Shown here: in pieces, positions 46,718 to 59,444 of the stretch
Layout of the letters: the number at the start of each line of letters is the position of its first letter
Numbering within the stretch: the stretch's first letter is position 1
Assembly: GCA_007449985.2 (NCBI GenBank)
Contig: VIIQ02000325.1
Span: forward strand, 1 to 64,000
Origin: Desmodesmus armatus
Taxonomy: Eukaryota; Chlorophyta; Chlorophyceae; Sphaeropleales; Scenedesmaceae
Reading direction: 5' to 3'
Length of the DNA: 64,000 nt
Translations under genes and position numbers: made by a program
Notes under the pieces: generated by a model
What the model was told of the DNA's origin: nothing
What the model saw: only the letters and a program-made list of their open reading frames with translations
The model's database searches: none

Positions 46718-49700
46718 TCACTGTGTTCCCTTCTTGCCCTTTCCTGCTGCCAAGGCCTTGCAGACATGCTTATGCTGCTTCCAGTGCTTGCGCTGGTCTG
46801 CTGTCCCACAGTACCTGGCTGTGCCGCAAGCGCTGCATTTGCTGCCCTTGCCTGCTGCCAGCTGCAGCTCAGAGGGCTTGTCAAAGCAGCAGCAGCTGGG
46901 CTCGTTGCAGCAGAATCGGGTGGGCAGTGCAGCACACAGTAGGCTGCCAAAGCTGAGCAGGCTGTCTGCCAGCGCCTGGCCTTCCCATGTGTTGCGCAGC
47001 TGCTCCAACGCCTGAGCAAAGCACTGCTGGGAGCCCTGCGAGGGAGTGTCTGTCCCTTCTTGCTGGTAGGCCTTGCCGGAAGCTGCTGCACAGGCTGCCA
47101 CAAGCTGGGTGTGTGCCTCAAGCGCATGACCGCCCAGCACCACACGCAGCTGCTTGGAGCCTCGGACGCTAGCTGCCGTGCCGTCCAGCACTGCCAGCTG
47201 CTGTACAGCGCTGCCCAGCTGTGCGATGCAGTCCTGCAGGGTGGACAGCTCTGGCAGGTGGTTGACCGCGTTGTCCGCTGCCCAAGGCCTGACTATGCAG
47301 TGTGCCGCCTGCTGCTGTTCCACCTGTGTCTCTGTAGCTGCATCAGTGCTGCTGTCGTCCAAGAACAGAGCCGCCTGCAGGGTTACTCCTGTGGTGTAGA
47401 GCGCCCGACCAGCCAGCAGCAGCCACATGCGCGCAGCGGCATCAGGCTTTCTGGTCACAGGAGCCGCTGGCTGACAAGCAACAGCATCGCAGCTGTGACC
47501 TGTGCTGCCCACACCCCTGCATGCATGGGTGCTGTTGTTGCCTGTGGTTGATGCCATGCCATGGTCAGTGTCTGCTGCTGCAGGCTCGTCATGATGGGTT
47601 GCTGGTGCTTGGTTACTGTCTGCTGCAGCCCTGCTGATCAGCTGTGTTGCCAGCTGGACTGCTGCCATCCCATAGGACAGCAAGGCAAGGCGGGTCATGT
47701 CGCTGTCAGCACATCCAGTGCAAGACTGCAGCAACTTGAGGCAGCTCAGCAGCAGTGACAGCAGTGCAGGGGCCTTGCTGCTGTCTGTGACACACTCCAG
47801 CAGGGCCGGCAGCTGCTGCTCTGCTGCACTCTGAATGAAGCTCACTGCTTGAATGGCCAAGTTCAAGCCTGTAGAGGGATGAGTTGGTTCTGCTGCCCAG
47901 TCCTGGTGCACCCCTGCCTCAATCATGCTCAAGGCTGTGCCAGCACAGACGCTGCTTGGCAGCCAGGCAGGCGTTGATAACACCCCTCCTGCAATTGTCC
48001 AGCACAAGCAGTAAGTAAGCACATCGGTATTGTTGCAGCAGACGCCGCTGCCGTCAGTGACAACTTGCTTCCCGGCAGAGCGCATGATCCACGTGCATGT
48101 GTGCCACATCCTAGGAAGTCTCACACTCTGAGACAACACTGCAACAAAGATACTAACAAGGGAATGTTGCACAACAACGATGCTAAGCAAGGTACAAATG
48201 GTCAGCTGCTGCCGCTACATAATACTCACCGTTCTGCCAGTCAAAGACACTCATGCTGGCCGCCAGCACCCGAAACAGGTGTTCTGCCAGGCCCTTGGCC
48301 AGCGGCCAGGAGGCAGCGGCTTCAGGATCAGCATCTGCCTGCTGGTCACATCCAGCCACCGCACCATGGGCCTCTTGAAGCTGCAGTTGGTTTGGTGGCC
48401 CCTGCCTCTTGGAGCATGCGGCATGCCTCCTGTCGCCAACACCCACACTGCGATCATGAGTTGCCAGGTATTGCTGTACCGGCACAAGCACCTCCAGACA
48501 GGCCGCAAACACGCCCTTTGTAATGGCCAAGCCTTGCATCTTCATCCACGACGCCAAGTGGCTGGACTGCTCTGTGCCTGCTGCGAGCCGCAGCTGGAAG
48601 CCAATCTTCAAGGATATCGAGCTGATGTCGATCACACCACTCAGCACGTCCAAGCGCGGCTGCAGGGCAACCAGCTCAGAAAGCAGTGCTGGGAACAGGG
48701 GCAGCAGGCGCATGCCGTGGAAGCAGGCAGCGTCACCAGCGCTGATGTCGCAGCAACCTTCCTGCTGGCTGCTTGCTGCAGCACGTTCAGCCTCCAAGCG
48801 CTGACACAGACACTGCAGGGCCCAGTGAAGAGCAGGAAGGCAGTTCTCCACAATATCCGACGGGTCAATCGACTGGTGTGCATCTGGAGGAGGTAGCGTC
48901 ATCTTGAGCCCATCAGCCTGCAAGAACGCCTCATGGTAGGGTGGCACATTCTGGGGCGCTCCGTCGACCTGTGGTCCTGAAGGGCTGCCGTGCTGCGCAT
49001 CATGCATCTTCGCAATCACTAGGCCAGCATGGATCAGCACCACCTCCACAATCGTATCCAGCGAGAATGCCGCCAAGCCAGCTGCCTCTGACGCCATGTC
49101 AGGCTGAGACTTGGCCGCTGTTACCATCTCTGAGAAGTGCGACGTAAGGTGCTCCGCGGATTTGGCACACATCTTCGCCATGGGGATGCCAAGGTGGTAC
49201 TTGCCCATATCAAACTTGCTGGATGCTGATCCCTGGCATGATTGCAGGACACTCTCACAACGCCACATGGCTGCTATCGCAGCACACGTCCCTGCGAGAC
49301 TGCTGGTTGTGCATGCTGCTGACGCTGTCTCTGTTTCTCCGTCACTTGAGACCAGCCTGATGCCTTGTGCGCAGCAGTCTGTTGACAGGTTGAGCAGAGC
49401 TGCAACCATACCCATCATCTCAGCCAAGGGCTGTGATGCCCTCTGTAGTGATGAGCTTGACCGCTGCTGCTTGACTTGTTGCTCCAGCTGCTGCTGCAGT
49501 TGCTCTGAATGTGCTGCTGTATGGTACAGGGCAGCTGGGACAATGGCCAGGAACTCTGCAGGACACGACACAGCAGTATTGTCAGAGAATCTTTGAGCAC
49601 CATGTGCACATGCGCAGGCTTCGCTGCAGGGGTTGTGAATATGCTGGTGGTGGCTGTGGGTGATGTACCAAACCTTTTTGCAAGCTCACCTGAAGTGAGC

Positions 49701-50179
49701 AGAGGTTTGTACACGCTGGCGCGTTCGGCTGGATACTCCTCAACAGAAGAAAACCAGTGATTGAGCACGATTGCCATGTAATGCAGAAACCGACAGCTCT
49801 CCTGGACGGCCATTGTGAGTGGAGGGATGGTTGAGCTGTGCTGGAGGGTGCTGGTGCCGCCATGCTGGTCGTGCTGGTCATCTTGGTGTGTAACATCACA
49901 GTGCTGGTGCTCCTTGGAGTCTGAAGCCACGCTGCTGGAGTTGGGATAGCTGCTATTGGTGTTGCCTTTGCTGCTGCTGCTCACATACAGCTCCAACCCC
50001 TTGGTAAGCGCCGCTGTCAGCACTGTGGTGAAGTCCAGCCGTTGCAGGTTACGACGTTGGCTGGGATCATGTACCAAGTTAAGCTCGTCGATCAGGCTCT
50101 TCCTGTCTGCAACCCGGCAGAACTCTGACAAGCTGCCAACAGCAGCAAGGCGCTGTAGTGTTTTGAGCCCGCTACGCAT
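46718..50179 (-). CDS. MYND-finger protein, paralogue C
   Basis: Exons 50179-49690, 49555-48230 and 47988-46718 give 1028 residues with the same phase-1 intron positions as paralogues A and B. Family landmarks are GLKTLQRLAAVGSLSEFCRV, DFTTVLTAALTKGLELYVSS, CESVLQSC, LLLAGRALYTTGVTLQAALF and the C-terminal finger KCSACGTARYCGTADQRKHW with KQHKHVC. The last Cys of YC-x3-C is again replaced by Asp. It lies some 13 kb from paralogue B with three unrelated genes between, so the family is clustered but not strictly tandem. An upstream exon at 50532-50409 (MSTRAAASQYVVCENK onward, GTGAGC donor) joins in phase to a CTTTCAG acceptor at 50200 and would add 48 residues; I kept the shorter start shared by the family. 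It is divergent from VPS52. Confidence 0.87.
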
Positions 50180-50698
50180 GATGACGGTCCAGGGTGTTTC
50201 TGAAAGTATTTATTGTTTGGAAGATGTGATGAAGCAGACTTCCCCAGACTTTGAATATGCCATATGGGACTTGCAAGATCAGTTGATGATGGCGCCCAAC
50301 AGTAAATGGTGAGTGCAGAAACCAAACCGGGTCTTGACACACAAGCAATCAGGCTCATGAAGAGGTGGTGACTGCAGTGTGAAAGCTGGGCAACAAACAG
50401 GCGCTCACCTGTCAGCTGACATTGAAACACTGACTCATCCTTGGGCTCCGCCCAATCACTGATCAGCAGTTGACCAAAAAGATCCTTGTTCTCACAAACA
50501 ACATATTGCGAAGCTGCAGCCCTCGTTGACATTCCACACAGCAGTTGATGCAGTTGATCTCGGCTATCTCTGCTCAGCAGTGCTATCACAGTGATTCCTC
50601 TGCATGCAACCTTGCTCTGAGCTTGATGGGGGTCTCGTGAACTCTAGAAGGCCGTTGTTGACCCTGGTGTCTGGATAGACCCAGCACAGGCCAGCATC
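50180..50698. promoter_or_regulatory. Divergent region, MYND gene C and VPS52
   Basis: About 520 bp separate the two ATGs and should hold both promoters. Exon-like pieces occur on both strands: a - strand frame with donor at 50408 (see MYND C) and a + strand frame from 50178 ending in AAATG followed by GTGAGT near 50310. No TATA box was recognised. Confidence 0.4.
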
Positions 50699-53600
50699 AT
50701 GGCCTCACAGCAGGCCCTTGATGCACAGCAGTACGCTGAGACACTGCGCAAGTCCCTGATGGAGGGACTGTTTGATGGTGACGATCTGGACGTCGATGGA
50801 GAAACGGACACAGACGCCAGCAAGGGTCCCCTGACAGCAGGAGAGGTCAGCAAGCTGCTGGATGCATCAGCTGGCACAGCAGGCGGGACCGCAGCTGGGC
50901 AGGCCGGCCTGCTCGCAGACTTGGGCACGGAGCTGGAGCAGCTCAGCGGCCATGAAGTGATCAGAAACATCATGGACCAGGTATTTGTGCTGAGGTGGTT
51001 GGTGCAGGCCCTGCAGCTATGTGTCGAGTCAGGGAGCAGACAGGGCAGGCAGCCTGCACGCACCGCCAAGACCGCAGCACCATGCAGCGCTCGGCCCTGC
51101 ATGGGTGTCAGTGCCACAGTGACTTAGCCTTGCATGTGTCTGACAACAGCATCAACAGCAGGTGGCTCAGCACAGGCCCATTTTGTGTTGCGCATCAAGG
51201 GTGTGTGTTCTGATGAGTGCTGGAGGAATGCAGCACAGATGTGCAGAAGTTGAAGCAGGGTCTCAGCCTCCTGTTCGTGCATCTGCAGTCTGCAGCCACA
51301 TCAGCATGCACGCGTGCCGTGTCCTGCGGGGGTGTGTGCTGGAGGAGTACACCCAAGGCATTAGGCAGACGCTGCACTGTATCCTTGCCTTCCGTGCAGA
51401 TATCGCACAATCTGCAGCTCCTTAGTCCGGGCATGTGCGCCATGTCCTGCAGGGGTGTATGTTGCAGGAAGGCAGCGGGTGTTAAGGGCAAGCTGCAGCA
51501 AGGGTATCAGCCTCCCATGCATGCATTTCACAAACTCTGGCCCTGTAAGCCGTGCATATGCCCCATGTCCTGCAGGGCTGTGTGCTGGAGGAGTACAGCC
51601 AGGGTGTTGAAGAGAAGCTGCGTTCACTGGAGCTGGAGTCTATCCAGGACTACATCGCAGAGTCTGACAACCTGGTTGACCTGCACCAGCAGGTGGTTAT
51701 AAAGCTAGCAGCAGCGGGCGGCAGCGGTAGCGGCATCGCAGCGGCAGCAGCACCTCAGCCACCAGCACGCAACAGGAACATGTTGGCTGACAGCACCTCG
51801 TGCTCACGCATGCAGTCGCATGTGCGCCAGTACTTGTAGGGCTGTATTGCTTGATGGCAAGCAATGTGAGTTAGCCAGGGAGGATCAGGTGGGATACAGA
51901 GTTGCAGCCATGCGTGTGGTTTTGTGGGATTGCTGGTGCAAGGCATGCACCTGTGAGGAGTGCCAAGAGGAGCTGACCGAACTTCATGTAGGCTGCAGGC
52001 TTGCGAGTCTTTGGCATGGCAGATCAGCACTTGGAGCCCTGGCTGCAGACTCAGCAAGGCATAAATGCGTGCAGGTTGTGTCGCAAACCTGAGCCCTGGT
52101 GCACACTGGTCACCTTCGCTGCAGAGCCGCACATGCTGAGTCTGGTCGTATGCCACCTGAACCAACCGGGTGCCATCAGATCAGACCCAGCGTATGCCGC
52201 TCTGCAGCCAACGTCACCAGCCTGCACCATGCTCGATGTTTGTGGCTAGTATCGCCTGATACAGGGGGCAGGCAGTGGGGTGGGCAAGGTATGGCATATT
52301 GCTCGCTGTACCTGCGTAGTTGCAGGTCCAGAGCTGTGATGCCATCCTGGAGCACACGAGCGCTTGCAAGCGTGCTGCAAGATTGCGGATGTTTGGCCTG
52401 ACCGGCCTGTCATCCCTGCATCCCTTCCACCACTCTTCCACCCTGCACACCTTGCCTGCCCAACCCACCTGCCCACCCTGCACGCCTGTCCTGCCGATGT
52501 GTCGCGCCTGCATGCCTCACATCCACCCGCTCACCCGCCTCGCCTGCCCTGTCTGCCGACTGGCCTCGTGTGCACCTCCCCTCCCCTGCACGCAGATTCA
52601 GCGCTGTGACGGCATTCTGGAGCACATGGAGGGGCTGTTGGGGCGCTTTCAGTCAGACCTGGGACAAGTCAGCGACGAGATACGGACACTGCAGGTTAGT
52701 GGACATAGTATGCGCTTCACCCAGCCTCCTACTGGTTGCTTGCATCATTGCCACATGCGGGCTGTCTGAGCAACCTCACTGGGCGACAGTGGTCAGGTGT
52801 TGCAGCATGGTTGGACTGGACGCCCTTTCACAGAGGGAGGGTTGCCAGCACCAAAGTGGGTCCTTGCCGCCCAGGCGTGCCGTTGAGTGCTGGGCCTCAC
52901 GCTTGGCCGCTTATGCAGTTTATTCGCCGGGTATCTGCATAATTGTGTCCTGCCGGTTTAACCAGGCTCTGTACGATCCTTTTCGTGTGCTGCACAGGTC
53001 CAGTCAGCTGCCATGTCCACCAAGCTGCGCAACAGGCGTGTGGCTGAGGACAAGCTGGGCACTTTCTTGGAGGAGGCACTTGTCAGTGAGGACCTCATAC
53101 ACCAAGTCATGGACGCACCGGTGAGTTTGACATGCATCTACTTGTGGGCATCTTCTGCACCGTCGGACTGCACTGTTGCTCTCAACTGTCTCTCGCTGTC
53201 CGGTATGTGTGTGGCGCCCAACACCTGCCAGCCAACCCAATACAGCCGCACCCACCTGCAGACACGGAGGGTGGCACCAGTACATCCATTCACGGTTCCT
53301 GTGGGTCACAGCGCAACGTGACCAGCAACAGTGGCACACACATGCAGCACACTGCACAAACAACCCATACTTTGCTCAGTAAGTCCACAACGCATGTGTC
53401 CTCCCCCGTCCCTTTCTCGCATGCCAGGTTGATGAGGAGTACCTTGAGGCGCTGTTGCTGCTGGGCCGCAAGATTGCGTTCATCAGCACCAACAACGCAG
53501 CGGCAGGCAGCGCAGCAGCCAAGGAGGTGGCGGCAGTGCTGGAGAAGCTACGCATACGCGCCATCATCAAGGTCGGTGGGTGAGCCCAGGGCCTCAGTCC

Positions 53601-56600
53601 GGCTCCCTCGACTTTGTTGGATTCCGTCACGTCACATTGCCGGCAGGGCAGGCCCTCTGGCCGTTCTTACGCCTCGCCTTACGTTACATCCTTGTGCATG
53701 GTGCCATCAAGCAGGCGGTGCCATTGACCGGTCTGGGTGTCACTACATGGTTCCTTCACCGCCTTCTCGTTGCATGGCCTTGCACATCATCGCTTACCGA
53801 AATTGCGTCTTGCCTCTCACTCCACCCTGCACTTCACCTGGCTTTGTACTCTGTGCCTCGCCCAACCGCATCGCTGCCCCCTTGTGCCCCTCCCCACTCC
53901 CCCCAGGTTCGTGAGTTCCTGCAGGGCAAGCTGTCCACCCTGCGCAAGCCCAAGACCAACATCTCCATCATCCAGCAGAATGTGCTGCTCAAGTACAAGT
54001 ACTTTGTGCGCTTCCTGGAGGCACACGGGCCAGACGTGCACCAGGAGGTGCGCGGCACTGCTGCTGGTTGCAACCTTAGCTTCACGTCGCAATGTAACTT
54101 AGGCAAGCAGACCAGCCCTATACCCGCAGTTGTGCATCTTGAGGCCCTGCCTTGCCTGATATGCGTTGTGTCATCTGGAGTGATGTGCATCACACACTTG
54201 TACAGCGTGTCCTGTTGCCGCTGGTGGTGCACCCCTGTAACTTTGCTTGCATTGTGGATGCCTGCAAAAACGCACTTGTTGCCCCTGCAGCTGCGTGCGG
54301 AGTACGTGGGTGTGATGGCGCGTGTGCTGGCGGGCCACTTCAAGACGTACCTGGCTGCACTTGAAAAGATGGAGGCGCCTGTGGCAGGTGGGTTGCAGGA
54401 CGGCATTGCCGGCCGCACTGTGTATATGTGCACTGTGCCACACTAAGCTTTGCAGGCGATCTCTCCTGTCGCAGAGGAGTACATGTTGACTGGGTGCCGC
54501 GTTGATGAACTGTGATGGGAAGGTTTGGTCAACAGGGCCACCATCAAGGCGAGCGTTCACCAGTGTGGTAGTCTTTGAGGTTGTTCTAAGGTGATGCCAA
54601 GAATTGCAGGGAGCTTCCTATCTGTCTGTTAGTGCTGTGACACTCAAGCCATGTTGGGGCCTGTCTCCTCCTGTCCTTACCGGACATCCTGCTGCAGGCC
54701 CCAGTGATGTGCTGGGTGTGTCTGACAGTGCAAGCAGCATTGGGAGCAGCATCAGCAGCGGTGTCACTGGCGGCGTGAACAGCATGATGGCCCTGTTTGG
54801 GGCCAAGGGAGGCGGGCGCAGCGGACCATCGGTGAGGCGCTCGGTTGATGCCACGTAGTGTTGGTTTCCCCCTTTGTTGTTCTGCACTTGCTTTCTGCTT
54901 TTCGCTGAGCCAGCTCCTGGGTGAGTGGTCGCATGCCTGCTTTCTGGGTTCTTGAAAACCTGCCTGGCTGTGTGGGAACTGCAGCTTTTGGACTGAGTGC
55001 TGCTCGTGCACCTAGTCCATGCATGATCATGTCTCAGTGTCAGCCCCATGCTCGATTCAGGGCATTGAGCGCCCCCACCAGCTTTCCTGCTGTTGCATGC
55101 GCTTGACGTGGGCCCTGACGTGCACGCGCTCACCACCCCTGCTGGCTGTTTGTGCTGGCCTGCAGGAGAGTGTGTTTGAGCTGGGGGAGCGTGTGTCTGT
55201 GCTGTCGCAAATTGCGCAGCCTGCACTGGTGCCACACATGGCCGAAGCGGCGGGGCAGAAGCTTCCTTACGAGGTGAGCGCTGTGCTGTACGTTGCAAGA
55301 GGGCGTGCACAGCAACGTGCTGCAGCACAACAGCCCCATATCAGCTGGTGGCGTGGCGTCTGCATGACTGTGATGCAGTGGATAGCAGCATCACTGTGCA
55401 TACTCGATCAAGCAACAGGCTCCCCTGACAGCAGCTGACACGCCAATTTTGAGCAGAGCGGGCAAGTTTTCTGCGCCTGTGTCGCGTCACACGCCGTCTG
55501 CACCAGTGTCATGCTTTTGCTCAGGGCTCTGCTTGTTGTTGACAGGCCAGAGAACCCCTGAGCTCAAGCATGGCTATCAGTGGGGACTGCGCGTGCTGTG
55601 ACACAGGCTATGCATGACTCTCAGGCCCGTCGTCGTGCTCCTTCTGCTCCTGCTTGCCACTTTGATGCCCTGTGCCCACCACCACCCCACCAGCTCATCT
55701 TCCGCAACGTGCACAAGCTGCTGGTGGACACCGCCAGCAGTGAGTTCCTGTTCTGCCTGGACTTCTGGGAGGATGAGGCCGTGTTCAAGGAGCTGTTCGG
55801 GCCAGTGGTGGCAGTGGTGGAGGCAGACCTCAGCACACAGCTGCAGGTAGGGACACTGCTGTGCTTGGGGTCAAGTAGCTTGGTGTAAAAGAGAACCACT
55901 TCCCCCCACAGACACCTGGGGGCGATGACACCACCCTGCATGCATGTTGGCAGTCAGGCAATTCAACTGCGTAGCGTGGGGGGAAAGGGGGGGGGTCCGT
56001 GTGGGTTGCTGGCGGTGGGGCTGTTGTTGGTGTGGGTGCTTTGGCAGCTGCAGCTGCAGGTGGCAGTGGTGGAGGCAGACCTCAGCATAAAGCTGCAGGT
56101 GAATGACACAACTTTGCTTGAGGACAAAAGATCTCGAGCCCCCCAGGACAATGACACCACCCTGCATGTGGACCTGATGTGTGGCGCCTGGCGCTTTGGC
56201 TGCGCTGTTGGCTGTGCCTGTGTCCAGCTCCACCCTGGCCTAACGTGTTGTGTTTCATGCACCACATGTGCACCCCTGCAGGAGCAGCACGACCTGCTGT
56301 GTGTGCTGCTGATGATCCGGCTGAATGCCGAGCACAGGGCGCTCATGGTGGCACGCCGCGTGCCCTGCCTGGACGACTACCTGGACAGGGTCAACCTGCT
56401 GCTGTGGCCACGCTTCAAGGTAATTGCCTGGGCCTGTGCTGACTGTTGATAGAGCTGCATATGTATCCCTCAAGCTGCGTGTGCAACACCTGATGCCGCC
56501 TGCTCTGTCTTGGAGGTGCCTGGTTGGACACTACTTGCTGCTCCTCCTCCTGCTGTTGCCAACCTGCCCTGCCCTGCCCTGCCCAACCTCTCCCCCTGCC

Positions 56601-59444
56601 CAACCCCTCCCCCTGCCTACACGCCCCCTGCCTACACGCACCGGCTGCATGCCTCACATGCACTTTACCTGGCAACACACCCCTGCCTACACCCCTCCGC
56701 CCCCCCCCGCCCTGGTCCTACGTCCTTCCTCCCAGGTGCTGTTTGACGTCCAGGCTGGCAGCATCAAGGCCGGCAGCGAGCGTTCCCTGTTCAGTGGCAG
56801 CGTGGAGGTGGCGGGAGTGACGCGGCGCTACGCAGCCCTGTCAGCCAGCTGCCTTACACTCATGGCAGACCATGACAGCGACGACAGTGAGTGGGGCTGA
56901 CCCAGGGGGTGGACACACAGCGTTGGCGTAATGTTGTCCTTTGTTGGAGGTAGTGTCGTCCTGCTGCGACAGTGAGCAGCCTTAGGGTGTGTGGGGCGAT
57001 GCGGTTGTGCTCTGGGGAGTCAAGGGTAGGGATAACCCCGAACAGAATGCGTGTGGTGTTTTTGGGGGGTGGGGGGGGGGGGGGGGCTGTTGGCCAACCG
57101 CGGGGTTTTGGGGTGGTGGGTGTTTGTGGCCGGCGTTACGTTGTGAGGTTGTCCTGCTGTATTGCTGAGTGTGTACTGCCACCTGTCGTTTCCCCTTTGT
57201 GTGCCAACTTGAACTGCAACGGTGCGTGCCACACAATGCGAGTTTGATCATGTGTGGTGTGTCACCAGGTGTGTTCAAGGCGTCATCCTTCTACGAGATG
57301 CTGGAGCGGCTGTGGGCTGCCATGTTTGACCTGCTGCTCAAGATGAGCAACATGTACAAGGACAGGAGGTGAGCGGGGGGGGGGGGGGATTGTTTTGTAC
57401 ATAAGCGCCTCCCCCTTGTGGACAGTACATTGATGCCATTCTTGATCTCAAAAGGATAATATGTTGTGGTGATCACACTGTTGGCTGGGAATCTGCCCTG
57501 GTTGTGCTGTTCACCCGCCGAATTTGTGTAAGATGGGTATCGTGTGCAACCAGTGACAGTCAAGCCCTTGACAGAAGCCCTTGACTTGCATGTTTGTCAC
57601 CGCTTCATCTGTGGGACCTGTACATAATACATCACTTTTCATTCGTCTGCCCTGCCCCACCCAGGCAAGGCATCATCTTCCTGATCCTGAACTACAACCA
57701 CATCAGGGCCACATTGCGTGCAGCCGACAGCAGCGCCCTGCAGCGCCTCAGCAGCAGTGGCACACCCACGGCAGCCGCTGGCCGCCAGCAGCAGCAGCAG
57801 TTGCCGCCCGAGTCACCGGGTGGACGGCGAGGGCTTGGGGCGGCTGGGGCAGCCGCAATCAAGGAGTGTGAGGTGAGGGGTGGGGAGGGGGGAATGAGAA
57901 GGGGCAAGGCGTCAAGGAGGGGATAAACAGCAAGGGGTCTAGGGGCAAGGGAAGGAGTCTGTGGTGGCAGGGCGAGTGTGCAGTGGGGGTGGCAGCCATG
58001 AAAGAGTGAGGTGAGGGGCGGGCACTTGAGAGGGTGGGACGGAGGGGTTGAGCACCCCAACGAGGGACAAACGCGAAAAAGCAACCCAGAGGGTGGGGAA
58101 GGAGGGCGGGGATGCACGGGATGGCAGCAGTCTTCCAGGCGGTCAGGGTCAGCTGGCAGCAGCAGCGATTACTGTCTGCTCGCACCTCACTTTCGCCCTC
58201 AAAAGGCTGGCAGGCATATGTAGCAATGTATACACCAGGTATGTGTGGGCGGTTTCTCACCCCTGCTTGTCTTGGCTGCCTGCGTTGTTCCGTCCCCCCC
58301 ACACACACACCCAGGACCAGCTGTCGGCCTGCACCGGGCTGTATGTTGAGGACCAGCTGTCCAGCCACTTCAGGGGCCTGCTGGAGTACGTCAAGAAGGC
58401 AGAGCTGGCGCAGAAGCGCAACGCGATACCAGACGGACAGCAGATACCAGGTGAGGTAATCTGACATATATCCAGGGGGGGGGGGGGGTCACGATGCAGG
58501 TGTCACACAGTGACGGTCCCTGACATGGTGATGAGCATGGCACTACTGTGCAAGCGCTACACAAGGGCCATAGGCCTCAAGTGGCAAGCAAGGAAAGGTG
58601 CGGCGCCAGACATCCACGGGGGCCTTGATGCATGGTGCCGGTGTTACGCAGTGACAGTGCTTGGCAAGGACAGCCATGCGAGCACCACGCAAGAACCATT
58701 GTGCGCGTTTGTCTGCTGTTACTGCAGGCTTTGGTCCTGCTGAGGCGTCTCCAGTGCTGCGTGACTTTGCCGGCCGCTGGAAGGGCTCCATAGAGGGGAT
58801 GCACAGGGAGGTGCTGGCGCAGGTGGCGGAGCCAGGCTGCGGGAGGGACGTGCTGCAGGTGCGTGGGGTGGTGTCGGTGGAAGGGTCCCAAACACCTCGC
58901 GGCGGCGGGGCGAGGGGCAGGGGGGGCGGGTATGTGCTTGTGCGCTTGAGAAGTTGCGTGGGATTGAGGAAAGGGCTGCCACAGGTGGCTAAGGCGGGAC
59001 GTGCTGCAGGCAGGGTGAAGTGAGGATGACAGCGCATATGCGCTTGCATTATTGCTGAGCTGTGCTTTGTTTTTTGTCTGGGTGTGGCCGTCAGCACCAC
59101 CAACCCAAGCAGGGAGCCCAGACCCCAGCACAATGTCTGCACATCAGCAGTGTTTGAGTGTTTCTCACACTGTTCACATCCTCTTCCTGCGATGTGTGTC
59201 CTCGCGATGGCGAGGCCTGAGTGATGCAGCTGCTGCTGCACCACCCTACCTTATACCCGTGCTCAACGGCTCTGCCAACACCCACTCTTTGCTTGTGCAG
59301 GCGTCGATGACGCAGCTGCTGCTGTACTATACTCGGATGCTGGAACTGCTGAAGAAGCAGGGGCCAGAGGGGATGGCACTGGCCCGCGAGGGCGTCAACA
59401 TTCCCGCCATCATGTACGAAATCAAACGCATCACCAAGGCATAA
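50699..59444 (+). CDS. VPS52: VPS52, GARP/EARP tethering complex subunit
   Basis: Seventeen exons join in phase to 801 residues: 50699-50980, 51576-51692, 52596-52694, 52998-53120, 53428-53571, 53907-54047, 54291-54387, 54698-54831, 55166-55273, 55694-55846, 56282-56419, 56736-56886, 57269-57368, 57665-57872, 58315-58450, 58728-58858, 59301-59444. Recognisable VPS52 blocks include YSQGVEEKLRSLELESIQDY, NDUFA-unrelated coiled-coil segments such as LEHMEGLLGRFQSDL, LIHQVMDAPVDEEYLEALLL, LLKYKYFVRFLEAHG, DVLGVSD, PALVPHMAEA, YLDRVNLLLWPRFK, IIFLILNYNHI and TQLLLYYTRMLELL. VPS52 (POK in Arabidopsis) tethers endosome-derived vesicles at the trans-Golgi. Length is close to the 700-800 residues usual in the family. 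Several introns hold degenerate copies of neighbouring exons. The start is the ATG opening the exon; the stop is followed by no further coding exon. Confidence 0.93.
51198..51692 (+). repeat. Four tandem 123-bp copies ending in VPS52 exon 2
   Basis: GTCCTGCAG-like acceptors followed by GGTGTGTGCTGGAGGAG-like sequence recur at about 51198, 51321, 51444 and 51567, spaced exactly 123 bp for the last three. Only the last (exon 2, 51576-51692) is intact. Earlier copies lose the frame or diverge after 10-20 codons. Confidence 0.82.
52326..52694 (+). repeat. Degenerate upstream copy of VPS52 exon 3
   Basis: TGCAG followed by VQSCDAILEH-coding sequence at 52326 parallels exon 3 (IQRCDGILEH, 52596), 270 bp apart. 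The upstream copy degenerates after about 12 codons. Confidence 0.7.
55808..56098 (+). repeat. In-frame partial copy of VPS52 exon 10 in intron 10
   Basis: The last 13 codons of exon 10 (VAVVEADLSTQLQ) recur 252 bp downstream at 56060-56098 as VAVVEADLSIKLQ. The copy is preceded by GCTGCAG and followed by GTGAAT, is 39 nt long and phase 0, so it could be spliced in without disturbing the frame. The adjacent intron sequence is duplicated too. Confidence 0.75.

Noticed and set aside
50178..50312. + strand exon-like frame (MMTVQGVSESIYCLED onward) with a GTGAGT donor
   Set aside because: Overlaps the MYND C start on the other strand and has no downstream exon that clearly fits.
54475..54520. 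Alternative VPS52 exon 8 starting EEYMLTG
   Set aside because: Hits a stop after 13 codons; the exon at 54698 restores the DVLGVSD block found in VPS52.
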